From positions 13,670 to 77,669 of the forward strand of contig CAZWAY010000026.1 in assembly GCA_964631945.1 (NCBI GenBank): a stretch of DNA of 64,000 bases. The letters run 5' to 3'. The position numbers and the translations under genes are program-made. Below are positions 16,271 to 22,989 of the stretch, one piece after another (position 1 is the stretch's first letter; each line of letters opens with the position of its first letter). The notes beneath the pieces were generated by a model. It made no database searches and was not told where the DNA came from. It was given only the letters and a program-made list of their open reading frames with translations. Source of the stretch: JABFRZ01 sp964631945. GTDB lineage: Bacteria > Planctomycetota > UBA1135 > GCA-002686595.

Positions 16271-17520
16271 ACCGCCACCGCCCGCGGGATGCGCGCCAGG
16301 ACGGCCTCGGCGCTGTTCATGCCGTCCTCGTGGAAGCCGTTGCCCCAGTACGCGCCGCAGAAGTGCACTCCGTGCACGCCATCGATCTCGGCATGGCGCG
16401 CCTGGGCCGCGAAGGCCGCGCGCGAGTAGATCGGGTGGTGGTAGGTGAACCGTGCCAGGACCGCGGCCGGATCGATCTCGTCCGTGCGGTTGAGCGTCAC
16501 GAACCAGTCGCGCGGCCCGGGCAGGGACTGCAGCCGGTTCATCCAGTAGGTCACGGTCGGAAGCGGGCTCGGACTGCGCGCGAGGTGGTAGTTCCAGCTG
16601 GCCCAGGCGCGCCGCGCGCGCGGCATCAGGCGTGCGTCGGTGTGCAGCACCACGTCGTTGGCCTGGTAGCCGAAGGCCCCCAGCAGCTCACGCTCGCGCG
16701 CAGTCGCGTCGGCCAGCAGGCGCAGACTCTGGTCGGCGTGCGTGGCCAGGACCACGCGCTCGAACAGCTCTTCCTCGCCGTGCGCCGTGCGTACGAGCAC
16801 GCCCGCCGGAGTGCGGGTCACGCGCGCGACCGGTGTGGCCAGGCGGATGCGCGCGCGGAACGGTTCCACCAGGCGCTCGACGTAGCGTCGCGAGCCGCCG
16901 GGCACGACCAACCATTGCGGGCGCCCGTCGACCTGCAGGAACCCGTGGTTGTGGAAGAAGCGCGCCAGGAAGCGCAACGGGAAGGCGCTCAGGTCCGCGG
17001 CCCGCGCCGACCACACGGCCGAGGCCATCGGCACCAGGTGCTGCTCGACGAAGGCCGCCGAATAGCGCCCGCGTGCCAGGAACTCGCCCAGGGTCGTGCC
17101 GTCGTCGGGGCCGTCCAGGGTGGCCGCGGCCTCGCGGTAGAAGCGCAGGGTGTCGTGCAGCATGCGCCAGAAGCGCGGGCGCAGCGCGTTCGAGCGCCGG
17201 GCCAGGAGCCCGTTCCAGCCGCTGCCCTCGTACTCCAGCCCGCTCGCCTCGCAGCGCACCGAGAAGCTCATGTCGCTGGGCTGCGGCTCGAGTCCGAGCT
17301 CGGCCAGCAGCGCGCAGAAGCGCGGGTACGTGCGGCGGTTGAAGACGATGAAACCCGTGTCCACCGCCACGCTCGCGCCGTCCGCCCCGGGGACCTCGAG
17401 CGTGTGCACGTGCCCACCGATCCAGTCGGCGGCCTCGAACACGCTCAGCTCGTGCGCGCGCGCCAGCGCGCGCGCCGCGACCAGCCCGGCCACGCCCGTG
17501 CCCACCACCGCGACCTTCAC
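16267..17520 (-). CDS. FAD-dependent amine-oxidase-like oxidoreductase (COG2907 type)
   Basis: A 417-residue flavoprotein starting at GTG 17520: VGTGVAGLVAARALARAHELSVFEA is the dinucleotide-binding fold (split here: GTGVAG at 7-12). It is followed by IGGHVHT, VDTGFIVFNRRTYPRFCALL, LVPMASAVWS, FFHNHGFLQVDGRPQW, GGSRRYVERL, VVLATHADQSLRLL, PTVTYWMNRLQSL and the C-terminal FCGAYWGNGFHEDGMNSAE. These motifs identify the COG2907 family found with DUF1365 and CFA synthase. Such proteins probably oxidise or desaturate an acyl or lipid substrate using FAD. It overlaps both neighbours by 4 nt (GTGA), in the middle of the operon. Confidence 0.92.
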   Translation of the reverse strand: MKVAVVGTGVAGLVAARALARAHELSVFEAADWIGGHVHTLEVPGADGASVAVDTGFIVFNRRTYPRFCALLAELGLEPQPSDMSFSVRCEASGLEYEGSGWNGLLARRSNALRPRFWRMLHDTLRFYREAAATLDGPDDGTTLGEFLARGRYSAAFVEQHLVPMASAVWSARAADLSAFPLRFLARFFHNHGFLQVDGRPQWLVVPGGSRRYVERLVEPFRARIRLATPVARVTRTPAGVLVRTAHGEEELFERVVLATHADQSLRLLADATARERELLGAFGYQANDVVLHTDARLMPRARRAWASWNYHLARSPSPLPTVTYWMNRLQSLPGPRDWFVTLNRTDEIDPAAVLARFTYHHPIYSRAAFAAQARHAEIDGVHGVHFCGAYWGNGFHEDGMNSAEAVLARIPRAVAV

Positions 17521-18443
17521 GGACGCTCCTCGCGCGCGCGCACCCGTGCCGGACGCAGGTCCCACACCAGCCCCAGCGCGGCCAGCGCGCGCAGCGTGTA
17601 CCAGGTCAGGTCCAGCTCCCACCAGCGCAGACCCTGGCGCGCGGCGCCGGGAAAGCGGTGGTGGTTGTTGTGCCAGCCCTCGCCGAAGGTCAGCAGCGCC
17701 AGCCACCAGTTGTTGCGACTCTGGTCGCCGGTCGCGTGGGGTCGGGACCCGAAGCGGTGCGCGAAGGAGTTGATCGCGAAGGTGCAGTGGTAGAGCACCA
17801 CGGTCGAAACCACGAAGCCCCACACCAGCATCTGCGCCCCACTCGTGCCGAGGCCCGGGGCCCAGCGCGCGAGCAGGGCGCCGAGGCCGTAGAAGGCCGG
17901 GATCGAGAGCAGCGGCACGAGCGCATCGAAGCGGTCGAGGAAGCGCAGCTCCGGATAGACCACGAGGTCGCGCACCTCCTCCTGGCGCGTGCGGAAGTTC
18001 TCGCGCGCCAGCAGCCAGCCCACGTGACTCCACCAGAAGCCCTCGCGCGCAGGCGAGTGCGCGTCGCGCTCCTCGTCCGAATGGCGGTGGTGGCGGCGGT
18101 GGTGCGCGGCCCACCACAGCGGACCGCGCTGCACGGCCGAAGCGCCCAGCAGCGCGAACACGAACTGCAGGGCACGCGAGGTCCGGAAGGCGCGGTGCGA
18201 GAAGAAGCGGTGGTAGAAGGCCGTGATGGCGAACATGCGCACGGCGTAGGAGGCCACGGCCACCAGCACGGCCACCGGGCTCCAACCGACCACCAGCACG
18301 AGCCCGACCGCCAGGTGCAGCAGCACGAACGGAGCGATGCGCAGCCAATCGATCTCGCGCCCGTCGCCCCCGGTCGCCTCATCGCGCTCGTCGTGCGCCC
18401 ACGAGTCGAACCAGCGCACCAGGCTGCGCAGCGCGGCGCTCAC
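17517..18443 (-). CDS. Membrane acyl-CoA (stearoyl-type) fatty acid desaturase
   Basis: A 308-residue desaturase from GTG 18443. The three histidine boxes are complete: HRFFSH (78-83), HHRRHH (114-119) and HNNHH (258-262). Hydrophobic pairs lie at about 36-72, 90-105, 175-195 and 205-225. This is the delta-9 acyl-CoA/acyl-lipid desaturase architecture with a di-iron centre that uses O2. It could supply the double bond that the two CFA-type methyltransferases act on. The gene overlaps its upstream neighbour and the FAD gene by 4 nt each (GTGA), so it is translationally coupled. Confidence 0.93.
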   Translation of the reverse strand: MSAALRSLVRWFDSWAHDERDEATGGDGREIDWLRIAPFVLLHLAVGLVLVVGWSPVAVLVAVASYAVRMFAITAFYHRFFSHRAFRTSRALQFVFALLGASAVQRGPLWWAAHHRRHHRHSDEERDAHSPAREGFWWSHVGWLLARENFRTRQEEVRDLVVYPELRFLDRFDALVPLLSIPAFYGLGALLARWAPGLGTSGAQMLVWGFVVSTVVLYHCTFAINSFAHRFGSRPHATGDQSRNNWWLALLTFGEGWHNNHHRFPGAARQGLRWWELDLTWYTLRALAALGLVWDLRPARVRAREERP

Positions 18444-19519
18444 GGCACACCTCCGGCCAAGCGCAGTCGCTGGTGCACCACCACCCACTCCTGACCACCG
18501 CGGTAGGCGAACAGCTCCGCGCAGGCCAGGAAGAACAGACGCCAGCGCTGGAACCAGCGCGGCGCCTCCGCTCCGTGCTGGCGCGCCAGGATCGCCAGGG
18601 CCCTTGGCCGGTGGCGCTCGAGGTTCGCCAGCCAGTCCTCCGAGGTGCGCGCATAGTGCGTGCCCGGCACGATCCAGCGCTGTTCCAGCGCGAAGGGCGT
18701 GCGCAAGTGGTCGAGCAGGTCCGCGCTCGGCATCATCCCGCCACTGAAGAAGTGCGCGCTCATCCAGTCGCTGGCGTCGCGGACCTCGAAGGGATAGGCG
18801 AAGCGTCGGTGCGCGAAGACGTGCAGGAAGAGGCGTCCGTCGGGGCGCAACCAGCCCGCCAGGCGCGCGAGCAGGGCCTCCCAGTTGCGCATGTGCTCGA
18901 ACATCTCCACCGAGACGATGCGCTCGAACCGGCGCTCGAACCGGCGCTCGAAGCGACCTTCCGAGCCGTGCGCCCCGGTGAAGTCGTTCATGTCGTGGGT
19001 CTCGACCGCCACGTTCGCGAGGCCGCGCGCGCGCGCCCGCGCCAGGATGAACTCGCGCTGCGGGACCGAGTTGGAGATCGCCAGGATGCGGCTCCTGGGG
19101 AAGTGCTCGGCCATCCACAGCGTGAGCGAGCCCCAGCCGCAGCCGAGCTCGAGCACCTCCTGGCCGTCCACGAGATCCGCGCGCAGCGCGGTCAACGCCA
19201 GCATCGCCTCCTCGGCCTCGGCCAAGCCGTCGTCCGCGCCCTGGTACAGGGCCGAGCTGTACTTCAGGCGCGGGCCCAGCACGAGCTCGAAGAACTCGGG
19301 GGGGACCTCGTAGTGCTGCTCATTGGCCTTCTCGGGCACCAGCGCGATCGGCGCGGCGCGCATGCGCTCGACCCACGCCTCCAGGCGCCGCGCCTCGCCC
19401 GCGACCCGCTCACGCTCGCGCTCCTCGCGCAAGCGCTCGGCGAGCATGCGCCGGATCCCGAAGCGCACCAGCGGCTGCGGCACGAGGCCGAGCTCGGCCC
19501 ATTCGAGTGCAGTCTTCAT
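18440..19519 (-). CDS. CFA-like SAM-dependent methyltransferase (second copy, short form)
   Basis: A 359-residue methyltransferase starting at ATG 19519 (KTALEWAELGLVPQPLVRFG). It has EQHYEVPPEFFELVLGPRLK (the CFA-like acceptor motif), VLELGCGWGSLTLWMAEHFP for SAM, ISNSVPQREFI, SVEMFEHM and the C-terminal CAELFAYRGGQEW segment. It lacks the long N-terminal domain of classical CFA synthase and differs clearly from the other copy at 14251-15507, so this is not a recent duplication. A 12-nt tandem repeat (bases 18921-18956) gives an F-E-R-R repeat inside the domain. It starts 4 nt after the DUF1295 stop and ends in a GTGA overlap with the desaturase. Confidence 0.9.
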   Translation of the reverse strand: MKTALEWAELGLVPQPLVRFGIRRMLAERLREERERERVAGEARRLEAWVERMRAAPIALVPEKANEQHYEVPPEFFELVLGPRLKYSSALYQGADDGLAEAEEAMLALTALRADLVDGQEVLELGCGWGSLTLWMAEHFPRSRILAISNSVPQREFILARARARGLANVAVETHDMNDFTGAHGSEGRFERRFERRFERIVSVEMFEHMRNWEALLARLAGWLRPDGRLFLHVFAHRRFAYPFEVRDASDWMSAHFFSGGMMPSADLLDHLRTPFALEQRWIVPGTHYARTSEDWLANLERHRPRALAILARQHGAEAPRWFQRWRLFFLACAELFAYRGGQEWVVVHQRLRLAGGVP

Positions 19520-19523
19520 CGCT

Positions 19524-20330
19524 TCATCGCGGGCTGGCGCGTAGCGCGACGCGCGGCGGGCCGGGGAAGAAGGCGTTGGTCTCGCGCTGGTAGGCGCGGT
19601 AGTCGTCGCCACGGCTGCGCAGCGCCTGGGCCTCGCTGGGCGGTACGCCCGTCACGAACAGGACCAGCGCGAGCATCCCGGCCGGGGCGAGCCACAGGAA
19701 CCCGCCCTGCGCCAGGCCGAGCCCGAGCAGCGGATACACCAGCCAGTGCAGCCACTCGAAGAAGTAGTTGGGGTGGCGCGAGAAGCGCCACAGCCCGGCC
19801 CGACAGGTGCGCCCGCGGTTGTCGGGCGCCGCGCGCCACCGCGCGAGCTGCCGATCCGCCGCGCTCTCGCCCCACAGCGCCACGACGTACAGCCCGAGCG
19901 CCAGACCGTCCGTCACACGCCATCCAGCGCTCTCGGCGCGACACAACACCAGGAACACGAGCCCGAGCAACACCACCAGCGCGCCCTGCAGCTGGAAGAA
20001 CACGAAGAACCAGGCGTCCGCACGCGCCCCCAGACGCTGGCGCATGTCCGCGTAGCGCCCGTCCTCGGAACTCGCCGACAGACGCCGCGCGAGATGCCGC
20101 GCGAGGCGCAGCGACCACCAGCCCGCCAGGGCGGCAACCAGCAAGCGCCGCGGGAGCCAGCCGGCGGCGGTCAGCGCGTGGAACTGCGCGACCAGACCGA
20201 CCCCGACCGCCCACAGGAAATCGACCCAGCCCGCGTTGCGCGTGTGCAGCTGGCGCCGCCACGCGAGGCCCATGGCCAGCGCGGCCAGGCCGGCACTCGT
20301 CCCCACGGCCGCTGCACTCGAGAGACCCAC
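19524..20330 (-). CDS. DUF1295 / steroid 5-alpha-reductase-like membrane protein (first gene of operon)
   Basis: I chose GTG 20330, giving 268 residues. Hydrophobic segments start at residue 5 and continue through WVDFLWAVGVGLVAQFHAL, LVAALAGWWSLRLARHLA, WFFVFFQLQGALVVLLGLVF and LALGLYVVALWG. The conserved C-terminal core is TCRAGLWRFSRHPNYFFEWL, followed by a final DYRAYQRETNAFFPGPP. This is DUF1295 (PF06966), related to steroid 5-alpha-reductases and isoprenylcysteine methyltransferases that use NADPH on lipids. It heads the seven-gene operon; a TAGGAC box ends 5 nt before the GTG, implying a leaderless transcript. DUF1295 commonly accompanies short CFA-like methyltransferases. Confidence 0.86.
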   Translation of the reverse strand: MGLSSAAAVGTSAGLAALAMGLAWRRQLHTRNAGWVDFLWAVGVGLVAQFHALTAAGWLPRRLLVAALAGWWSLRLARHLARRLSASSEDGRYADMRQRLGARADAWFFVFFQLQGALVVLLGLVFLVLCRAESAGWRVTDGLALGLYVVALWGESAADRQLARWRAAPDNRGRTCRAGLWRFSRHPNYFFEWLHWLVYPLLGLGLAQGGFLWLAPAGMLALVLFVTGVPPSEAQALRSRGDDYRAYQRETNAFFPGPPRVALRASPR

Positions 20331-20335
20331 TCGCG

Positions 20336-20341
20336 GTCCTA
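20336..20341 (-). promoter_or_regulatory. Candidate -10 box TAGGAC for lipid operon
   Basis: The box ends 5 nt before the GTG at 20330, which would place the transcript start at the initiation codon. The same TAGGA core faces the sigma gene on the other side of the divergent region, which would allow shared recognition. Confidence 0.4.
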
Positions 20342-20543
20342 CGCCCCGCCGGCCTGCGCGGATGCCGAAACCCCCACCTTCCGTGGCTGGGCCCGCGCGC
20401 GCATCCTCGCGGCCTCCCGGGCCGAACCCTGCCTGCATGCGCAACCTCTCCGGCCGGCCGGCCCACGCGCGCGAGTGCTCGCCGGCGAGCGTCCGCACTC
20501 GCAGCGGGAGCGCGCACGATGCGGGCCCGCGTCGGGGGCCGGG

Positions 20544-20549
20544 TAGGAT
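20544..20549 (+). promoter_or_regulatory. Candidate -10 box TAGGAT for sigma/B12 operon
   Basis: TAGGAT lies 13 nt upstream of the sigma-factor ATG. The 7-nt leader region contains a weak CCTCC but no Shine-Dalgarno. Confidence 0.4.
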
Positions 20550-20562
20550 CGCCTCCTGGACC

Positions 20563-21141
20563 ATGAACGCCCCGCGAGAGCCGACCCTGCTCCAGCGCGT
20601 CGCACGCGGCGACGAGGGCGCGCTACGCGCCCTGCTGGAGCAGTACACGCCGCTGGTCTGGACCATCGCGCGCCGCCAGCTGGGCGCGCAGTGCGCCGAG
20701 GACGTGGTCCAGGAGGTCTTCCTCGCGCTCTGGAAGAACGCGGCGCTCTTCGATCCCGAGCTCTCCTCCGAGCCGACCTTCGTGACCACGGTCGCGCGCC
20801 GGCGGGTGATCGACCAGCGCCGCCGCGCGGGACGCGGCCTGCGCACGGAGCCCGCCCTGGAGGAACCCGCCGCGCCGGACGAAGGCCTCGGGCGCATCGA
20901 TCTCGGCGACGAGGCGCGGGCGGCCGCGCTCGCGCTGGACCAGCTTCCGCGCCGGCAGCGCGACGTGCTGCGTCTCGCGATCGTGGACGGACTGACACAC
21001 GTCGAGATCGCGGCGCGCACGGCGCTGCCGCTCGGCACGGTGAAGAGTCACGTTCGACGTGGACTCGAACGCGTGCGCGCCATCCTGAGCCGCACGCAGG
21101 ACAGCGCGAGCCCCGCCGTGAGCCCGGGAGGACGTCCGTGA
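20563..21141 (+). CDS. ECF-type RNA polymerase sigma factor
   Basis: A 192-residue sigma-70 family protein with only regions 2 and 4. Sigma2 covers about 10-90: ALLEQYTPLVWTIARRQLG, the core-binding CAEDVVQEVFLALWKNA, then TFVTTVARRRVIDQRRR. Sigma4 (about 125-180) has ALDQLPRRQRDVLRLAIVDG and the helix-turn-helix THVEIAARTALPLGTVKSHV. It directs RNA polymerase to a dedicated promoter set. Its stop overlaps the next gene's GTG (GTGA, 21138-21141), and that gene overlaps the B12 protein gene (ATGA), so the three are translationally coupled. Divergence from the lipid operon makes that operon the likely target. Confidence 0.93.
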   Translation: MNAPREPTLLQRVARGDEGALRALLEQYTPLVWTIARRQLGAQCAEDVVQEVFLALWKNAALFDPELSSEPTFVTTVARRRVIDQRRRAGRGLRTEPALEEPAAPDEGLGRIDLGDEARAAALALDQLPRRQRDVLRLAIVDGLTHVEIAARTALPLGTVKSHVRRGLERVRAILSRTQDSASPAVSPGGRP

Positions 21142-21374
21142 CCGATCACAAGCCGCTCCCGTCGCGCGCCCTGGCGCGGGCCCTGCACGGCACGAAGCCC
21201 GGCCGGATGGGCCGCAGCGCCCCGCGCGCGCCGGACGACTGGGAGCTCGTGGTCGCGGCCGTCGAGCTGGCACTGCTCGGCCCCCGGCTCGAGACCCCGC
21301 CCGCGCACCTGTCTGCCCTCGCCCGCTCCCTCGCCCCGCCCGAGCCCGACCCCGGAATCGTCACCTTCTCATGA
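21138..21374 (+). CDS. 78-residue protein, possible minimal anti-sigma or adaptor
   Basis: The frame starts at GTG in the sigma-factor stop (GTGA) and ends in the ATGA overlap with the B12 gene. The product is basic at the N-terminus (residues 1-30, many Arg/Lys), then has one amphipathic helix pair: DDWELVVAAVELALLG and PPAHLSALARSLA, then an acidic Pro-rich tail. There is no membrane segment and no Cys/His zinc motif, so it is not a ZAS-type anti-sigma like ChrR. The helical part loosely resembles the N-terminal sigma-binding helices of anti-sigma factors. The assignment rests mainly on position between sigma factor and sensor. Coding is supported by exact coupling on both sides. Confidence 0.6.
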   Translation: MTDHKPLPSRALARALHGTKPGRMGRSAPRAPDDWELVVAAVELALLGPRLETPPAHLSALARSLAPPEPDPGIVTFS

Positions 21375-22417
21375 GTTCGCCCTCGACCTTCGCGGCCTCG
21401 CTGCTGGATTCGACCCTCGCCGCGCAGGCGCGTGGTGTGGCCCTGTGCCTGCGCGAACGGCTGGGCGCCTCCAGGCTGGCCGCGCTCGGCACCTTCGACG
21501 AGCTCACGGCCGACACGCGCGTGCGTCTGGAGTACCTGGCCGAGGCGCTCGCGCTCGGACATCCGACGCTGTACCTGCAACACGCAGACTGGCTGCGCGC
21601 GGCCTACGCCGCACGCGGGCAGGACGAGGAGCTCCTGCGCGCCGCGAACGCCTGCCTGGCCACGGTCCTGTCCGAGGGTCTGCCGCCGGCGGCCTTCGCG
21701 CAGGTCGAGCGCCTGCTGGTCGCCGAGGCGCACGCGCTCGCGGCGCCGCGACGCGAACCGCCCGGCGAGCTCGAGGGTCCGCGCGCGCGGGAGATCGCGC
21801 GTCTGCTGGAGGCCGTGCTCTCGGGCAAGCGCGCGGCGGCGCTCGCGTGCGCCCTCGAACTCGGGAACGCACTGGGCGAGGAGGAGTTCGTCGAGCGCGT
21901 GCTGGTGGGCGTGCAGCGCGAACTCGGACGCCTGTGGCAGCGCGGCGAGATCCACGTGGGCGAGGAGCACCTGGGCTCGCGCCTGACCGAGGATTTCCTG
22001 GCGCGCCTCCCCGAGCCCCAACCCTCGGTGGAGGCCGGCGGCCGGCGCGTGGTCCTGGCCGCGACCTCGGGCGACCTGCACGACATCGGTCTGCGCATGG
22101 TCGCGCGCCGCTTCGCGCGCGAGGGCTGGGAGGTGTGCTTCCTCGGCGCCAACGTGCCACGCGCGGACCTGGCGCACGCACTGCAGGACCTGGAGACGGA
22201 CGTCCTGGCGTTGTCGGTGACGCTCGGCCTGCACCTGCGCAGCGCGGCGGCCGTGATCGCGGCGGCCCACGCGCTCGAGCCGCGCGTGCCCGTGCTGGTG
22301 GGCGGGCCGCCGTTCGCCCTGGACGACGGGCTGTGGCGCACGATCGGCGCAGACGCGGTCGCGCTGGAGGCGCTCACGGCCGAGCGCCAGGCGCGCGCGC
22401 TCGTCCCCGGCCGCTGA
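21371..22417 (+). CDS. Cobalamin-binding sensor-like protein with CarH-type W-x9-EH motif, no DNA-binding domain
   Basis: A 348-residue protein. Residues 1-125 are an all-helical unknown domain (RVRLEYLAEALALGHPTLYL, DWLRAAYA, GLPPAAFAQVERLL). Residues 138-212 form a B12-binding-2 four-helix cap with LWQRGEIHVGEEHLGSRL, which contains Trp189-x9-Glu199-His200, the light-sensing cap signature of CarH. Residues 226-345 form the Rossmann B12 domain: SGDLHDIG with Asp235-x-His237-x-x-Gly240 (His237 is the expected cobalt ligand), LALSVTL (279-285) and VPVLVGGPP (307-314). There is no MerR or other HTH domain, so it must act through a partner, probably the co-encoded sigma system. AerR and free-standing CarH-like modules are the closest known types. 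Confidence 0.85.
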   Translation: MSSPSTFAASLLDSTLAAQARGVALCLRERLGASRLAALGTFDELTADTRVRLEYLAEALALGHPTLYLQHADWLRAAYAARGQDEELLRAANACLATVLSEGLPPAAFAQVERLLVAEAHALAAPRREPPGELEGPRAREIARLLEAVLSGKRAAALACALELGNALGEEEFVERVLVGVQRELGRLWQRGEIHVGEEHLGSRLTEDFLARLPEPQPSVEAGGRRVVLAATSGDLHDIGLRMVARRFAREGWEVCFLGANVPRADLAHALQDLETDVLALSVTLGLHLRSAAAVIAAAHALEPRVPVLVGGPPFALDDGLWRTIGADAVALEALTAERQARALVPGR

Positions 22418-22444
22418 GGACGTGAAGAAGTCCCGCGCCGCCCG

Positions 22445-22732
22445 CTACCGCAGGCGCGTGCGCCCGTCCGCGAGCCCGTCCTCGAGGTCGATCTCGCGCA
22501 CCTTCTGGGCGAACTCCTCCGAGCTACACACGCCCTTCTCGACCAGCGTGCGCTGCAGCGCCTTGGTGGCCAGGGCCAGCTCCTCCAGCATCGTCTGCAG
22601 CCGGGCCGCGTCCACGCCGCCGCCGCTCGCGCGCATCGAGCTCAGCTCGGCCCGCGCCGCGGCGGCGTCACTCTTGGCCTGGTCGATCTGGGTGTGCTGG
22701 TAGATGTCGAAGATCCAGTTGATGAGCCCCAT
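22445..22732 (-). CDS. Small coiled-coil protein, unknown function
   Basis: A 95-residue protein from ATG 22732, preceded by AAAGGA with 6 nt spacing. It opens with a hydrophobic amphipathic stretch GLINWIFDIYQHTQI, then an Ala/Glu-rich heptad helix (QAKSDAAAARAELSSMR and LQTMLEELALATKALQRTL) and a C-terminal segment with VCSSEEFAQKVREIDLEDG. The N-terminus could insert shallowly in membrane or pair with a partner. I do not recognise a named family, though similar small proteins occur in planctomycetes. It converges on the B12 gene with 27 nt between stops, and appears monocistronic. Confidence 0.7.
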   Translation of the reverse strand: MGLINWIFDIYQHTQIDQAKSDAAAARAELSSMRASGGGVDAARLQTMLEELALATKALQRTLVEKGVCSSEEFAQKVREIDLEDGLADGRTRLR

Positions 22733-22930
22733 GGGGGTTCCTTTCTCTTGCGGGAGCAGGAGCGGCGCCGGCGGCCGTGACCGCGGAGCGGGGAGAACGC
22801 GCGCAGCCTACGCCCTCGCACTGCGCCGATTCACCCCCGCGGTCCTTCCGGTGAGTTCGCTGGAATGCCGCGCCGCTCCCGCCGGTCCCAGGCGAGGGCG
22901 GATCGTGACGCACGCGCACCGGACTCGCCG
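22733..22930. other. Intergenic sequence without a recognisable gene
   Basis: Between the small coiled-coil gene start and the terminator there are about 200 nt. They hold the AAAGGA ribosome site next to 22732 and otherwise no coding signal or repeat that I can support. Confidence 0.5.
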
Positions 22931-22970
22931 AGAAAACGGGGCCGACCCAGCCCGCGCTGGATCGGCCCCG
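22931..22970 (-). terminator. Intrinsic terminator of the metalloprotease gene
   Basis: On the minus strand a 15-bp stem with one mismatch (arms 22956-22970 and 22937-22951, loop 22952-22955) is followed directly by TTTTCT. It begins 20 nt after the stop codon at 22990. This is the one textbook hairpin plus T-tract terminator that I find in the window. Confidence 0.85.
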
Positions 22971-22989
22971 ACTCAGGTAGGGAACACTC

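Larger units (their letters stand above)
20331..20562. promoter_or_regulatory. Divergent control region between lipid operon and sigma/B12 operon
   Basis: These 232 nt separate the DUF1295 start from the sigma-factor start. The minus strand carries TAGGAC at 20336-20341, the plus strand TAGGAT at 20544-20549. I searched for the TGATC-N17/18-TAAGA pattern of RpoE-ChrR promoters and did not find it. The direct repeats GCACTCG and GCGAG occur but are within background for this composition. No other gene fits here. Confidence 0.5.

Noticed and set aside
18921..18956. 12-nt tandem repeat within the CFA-like methyltransferase
   Set aside because: It is a three-copy in-frame duplication (F-E-R-R) without known significance; recorded only in the gene entry.
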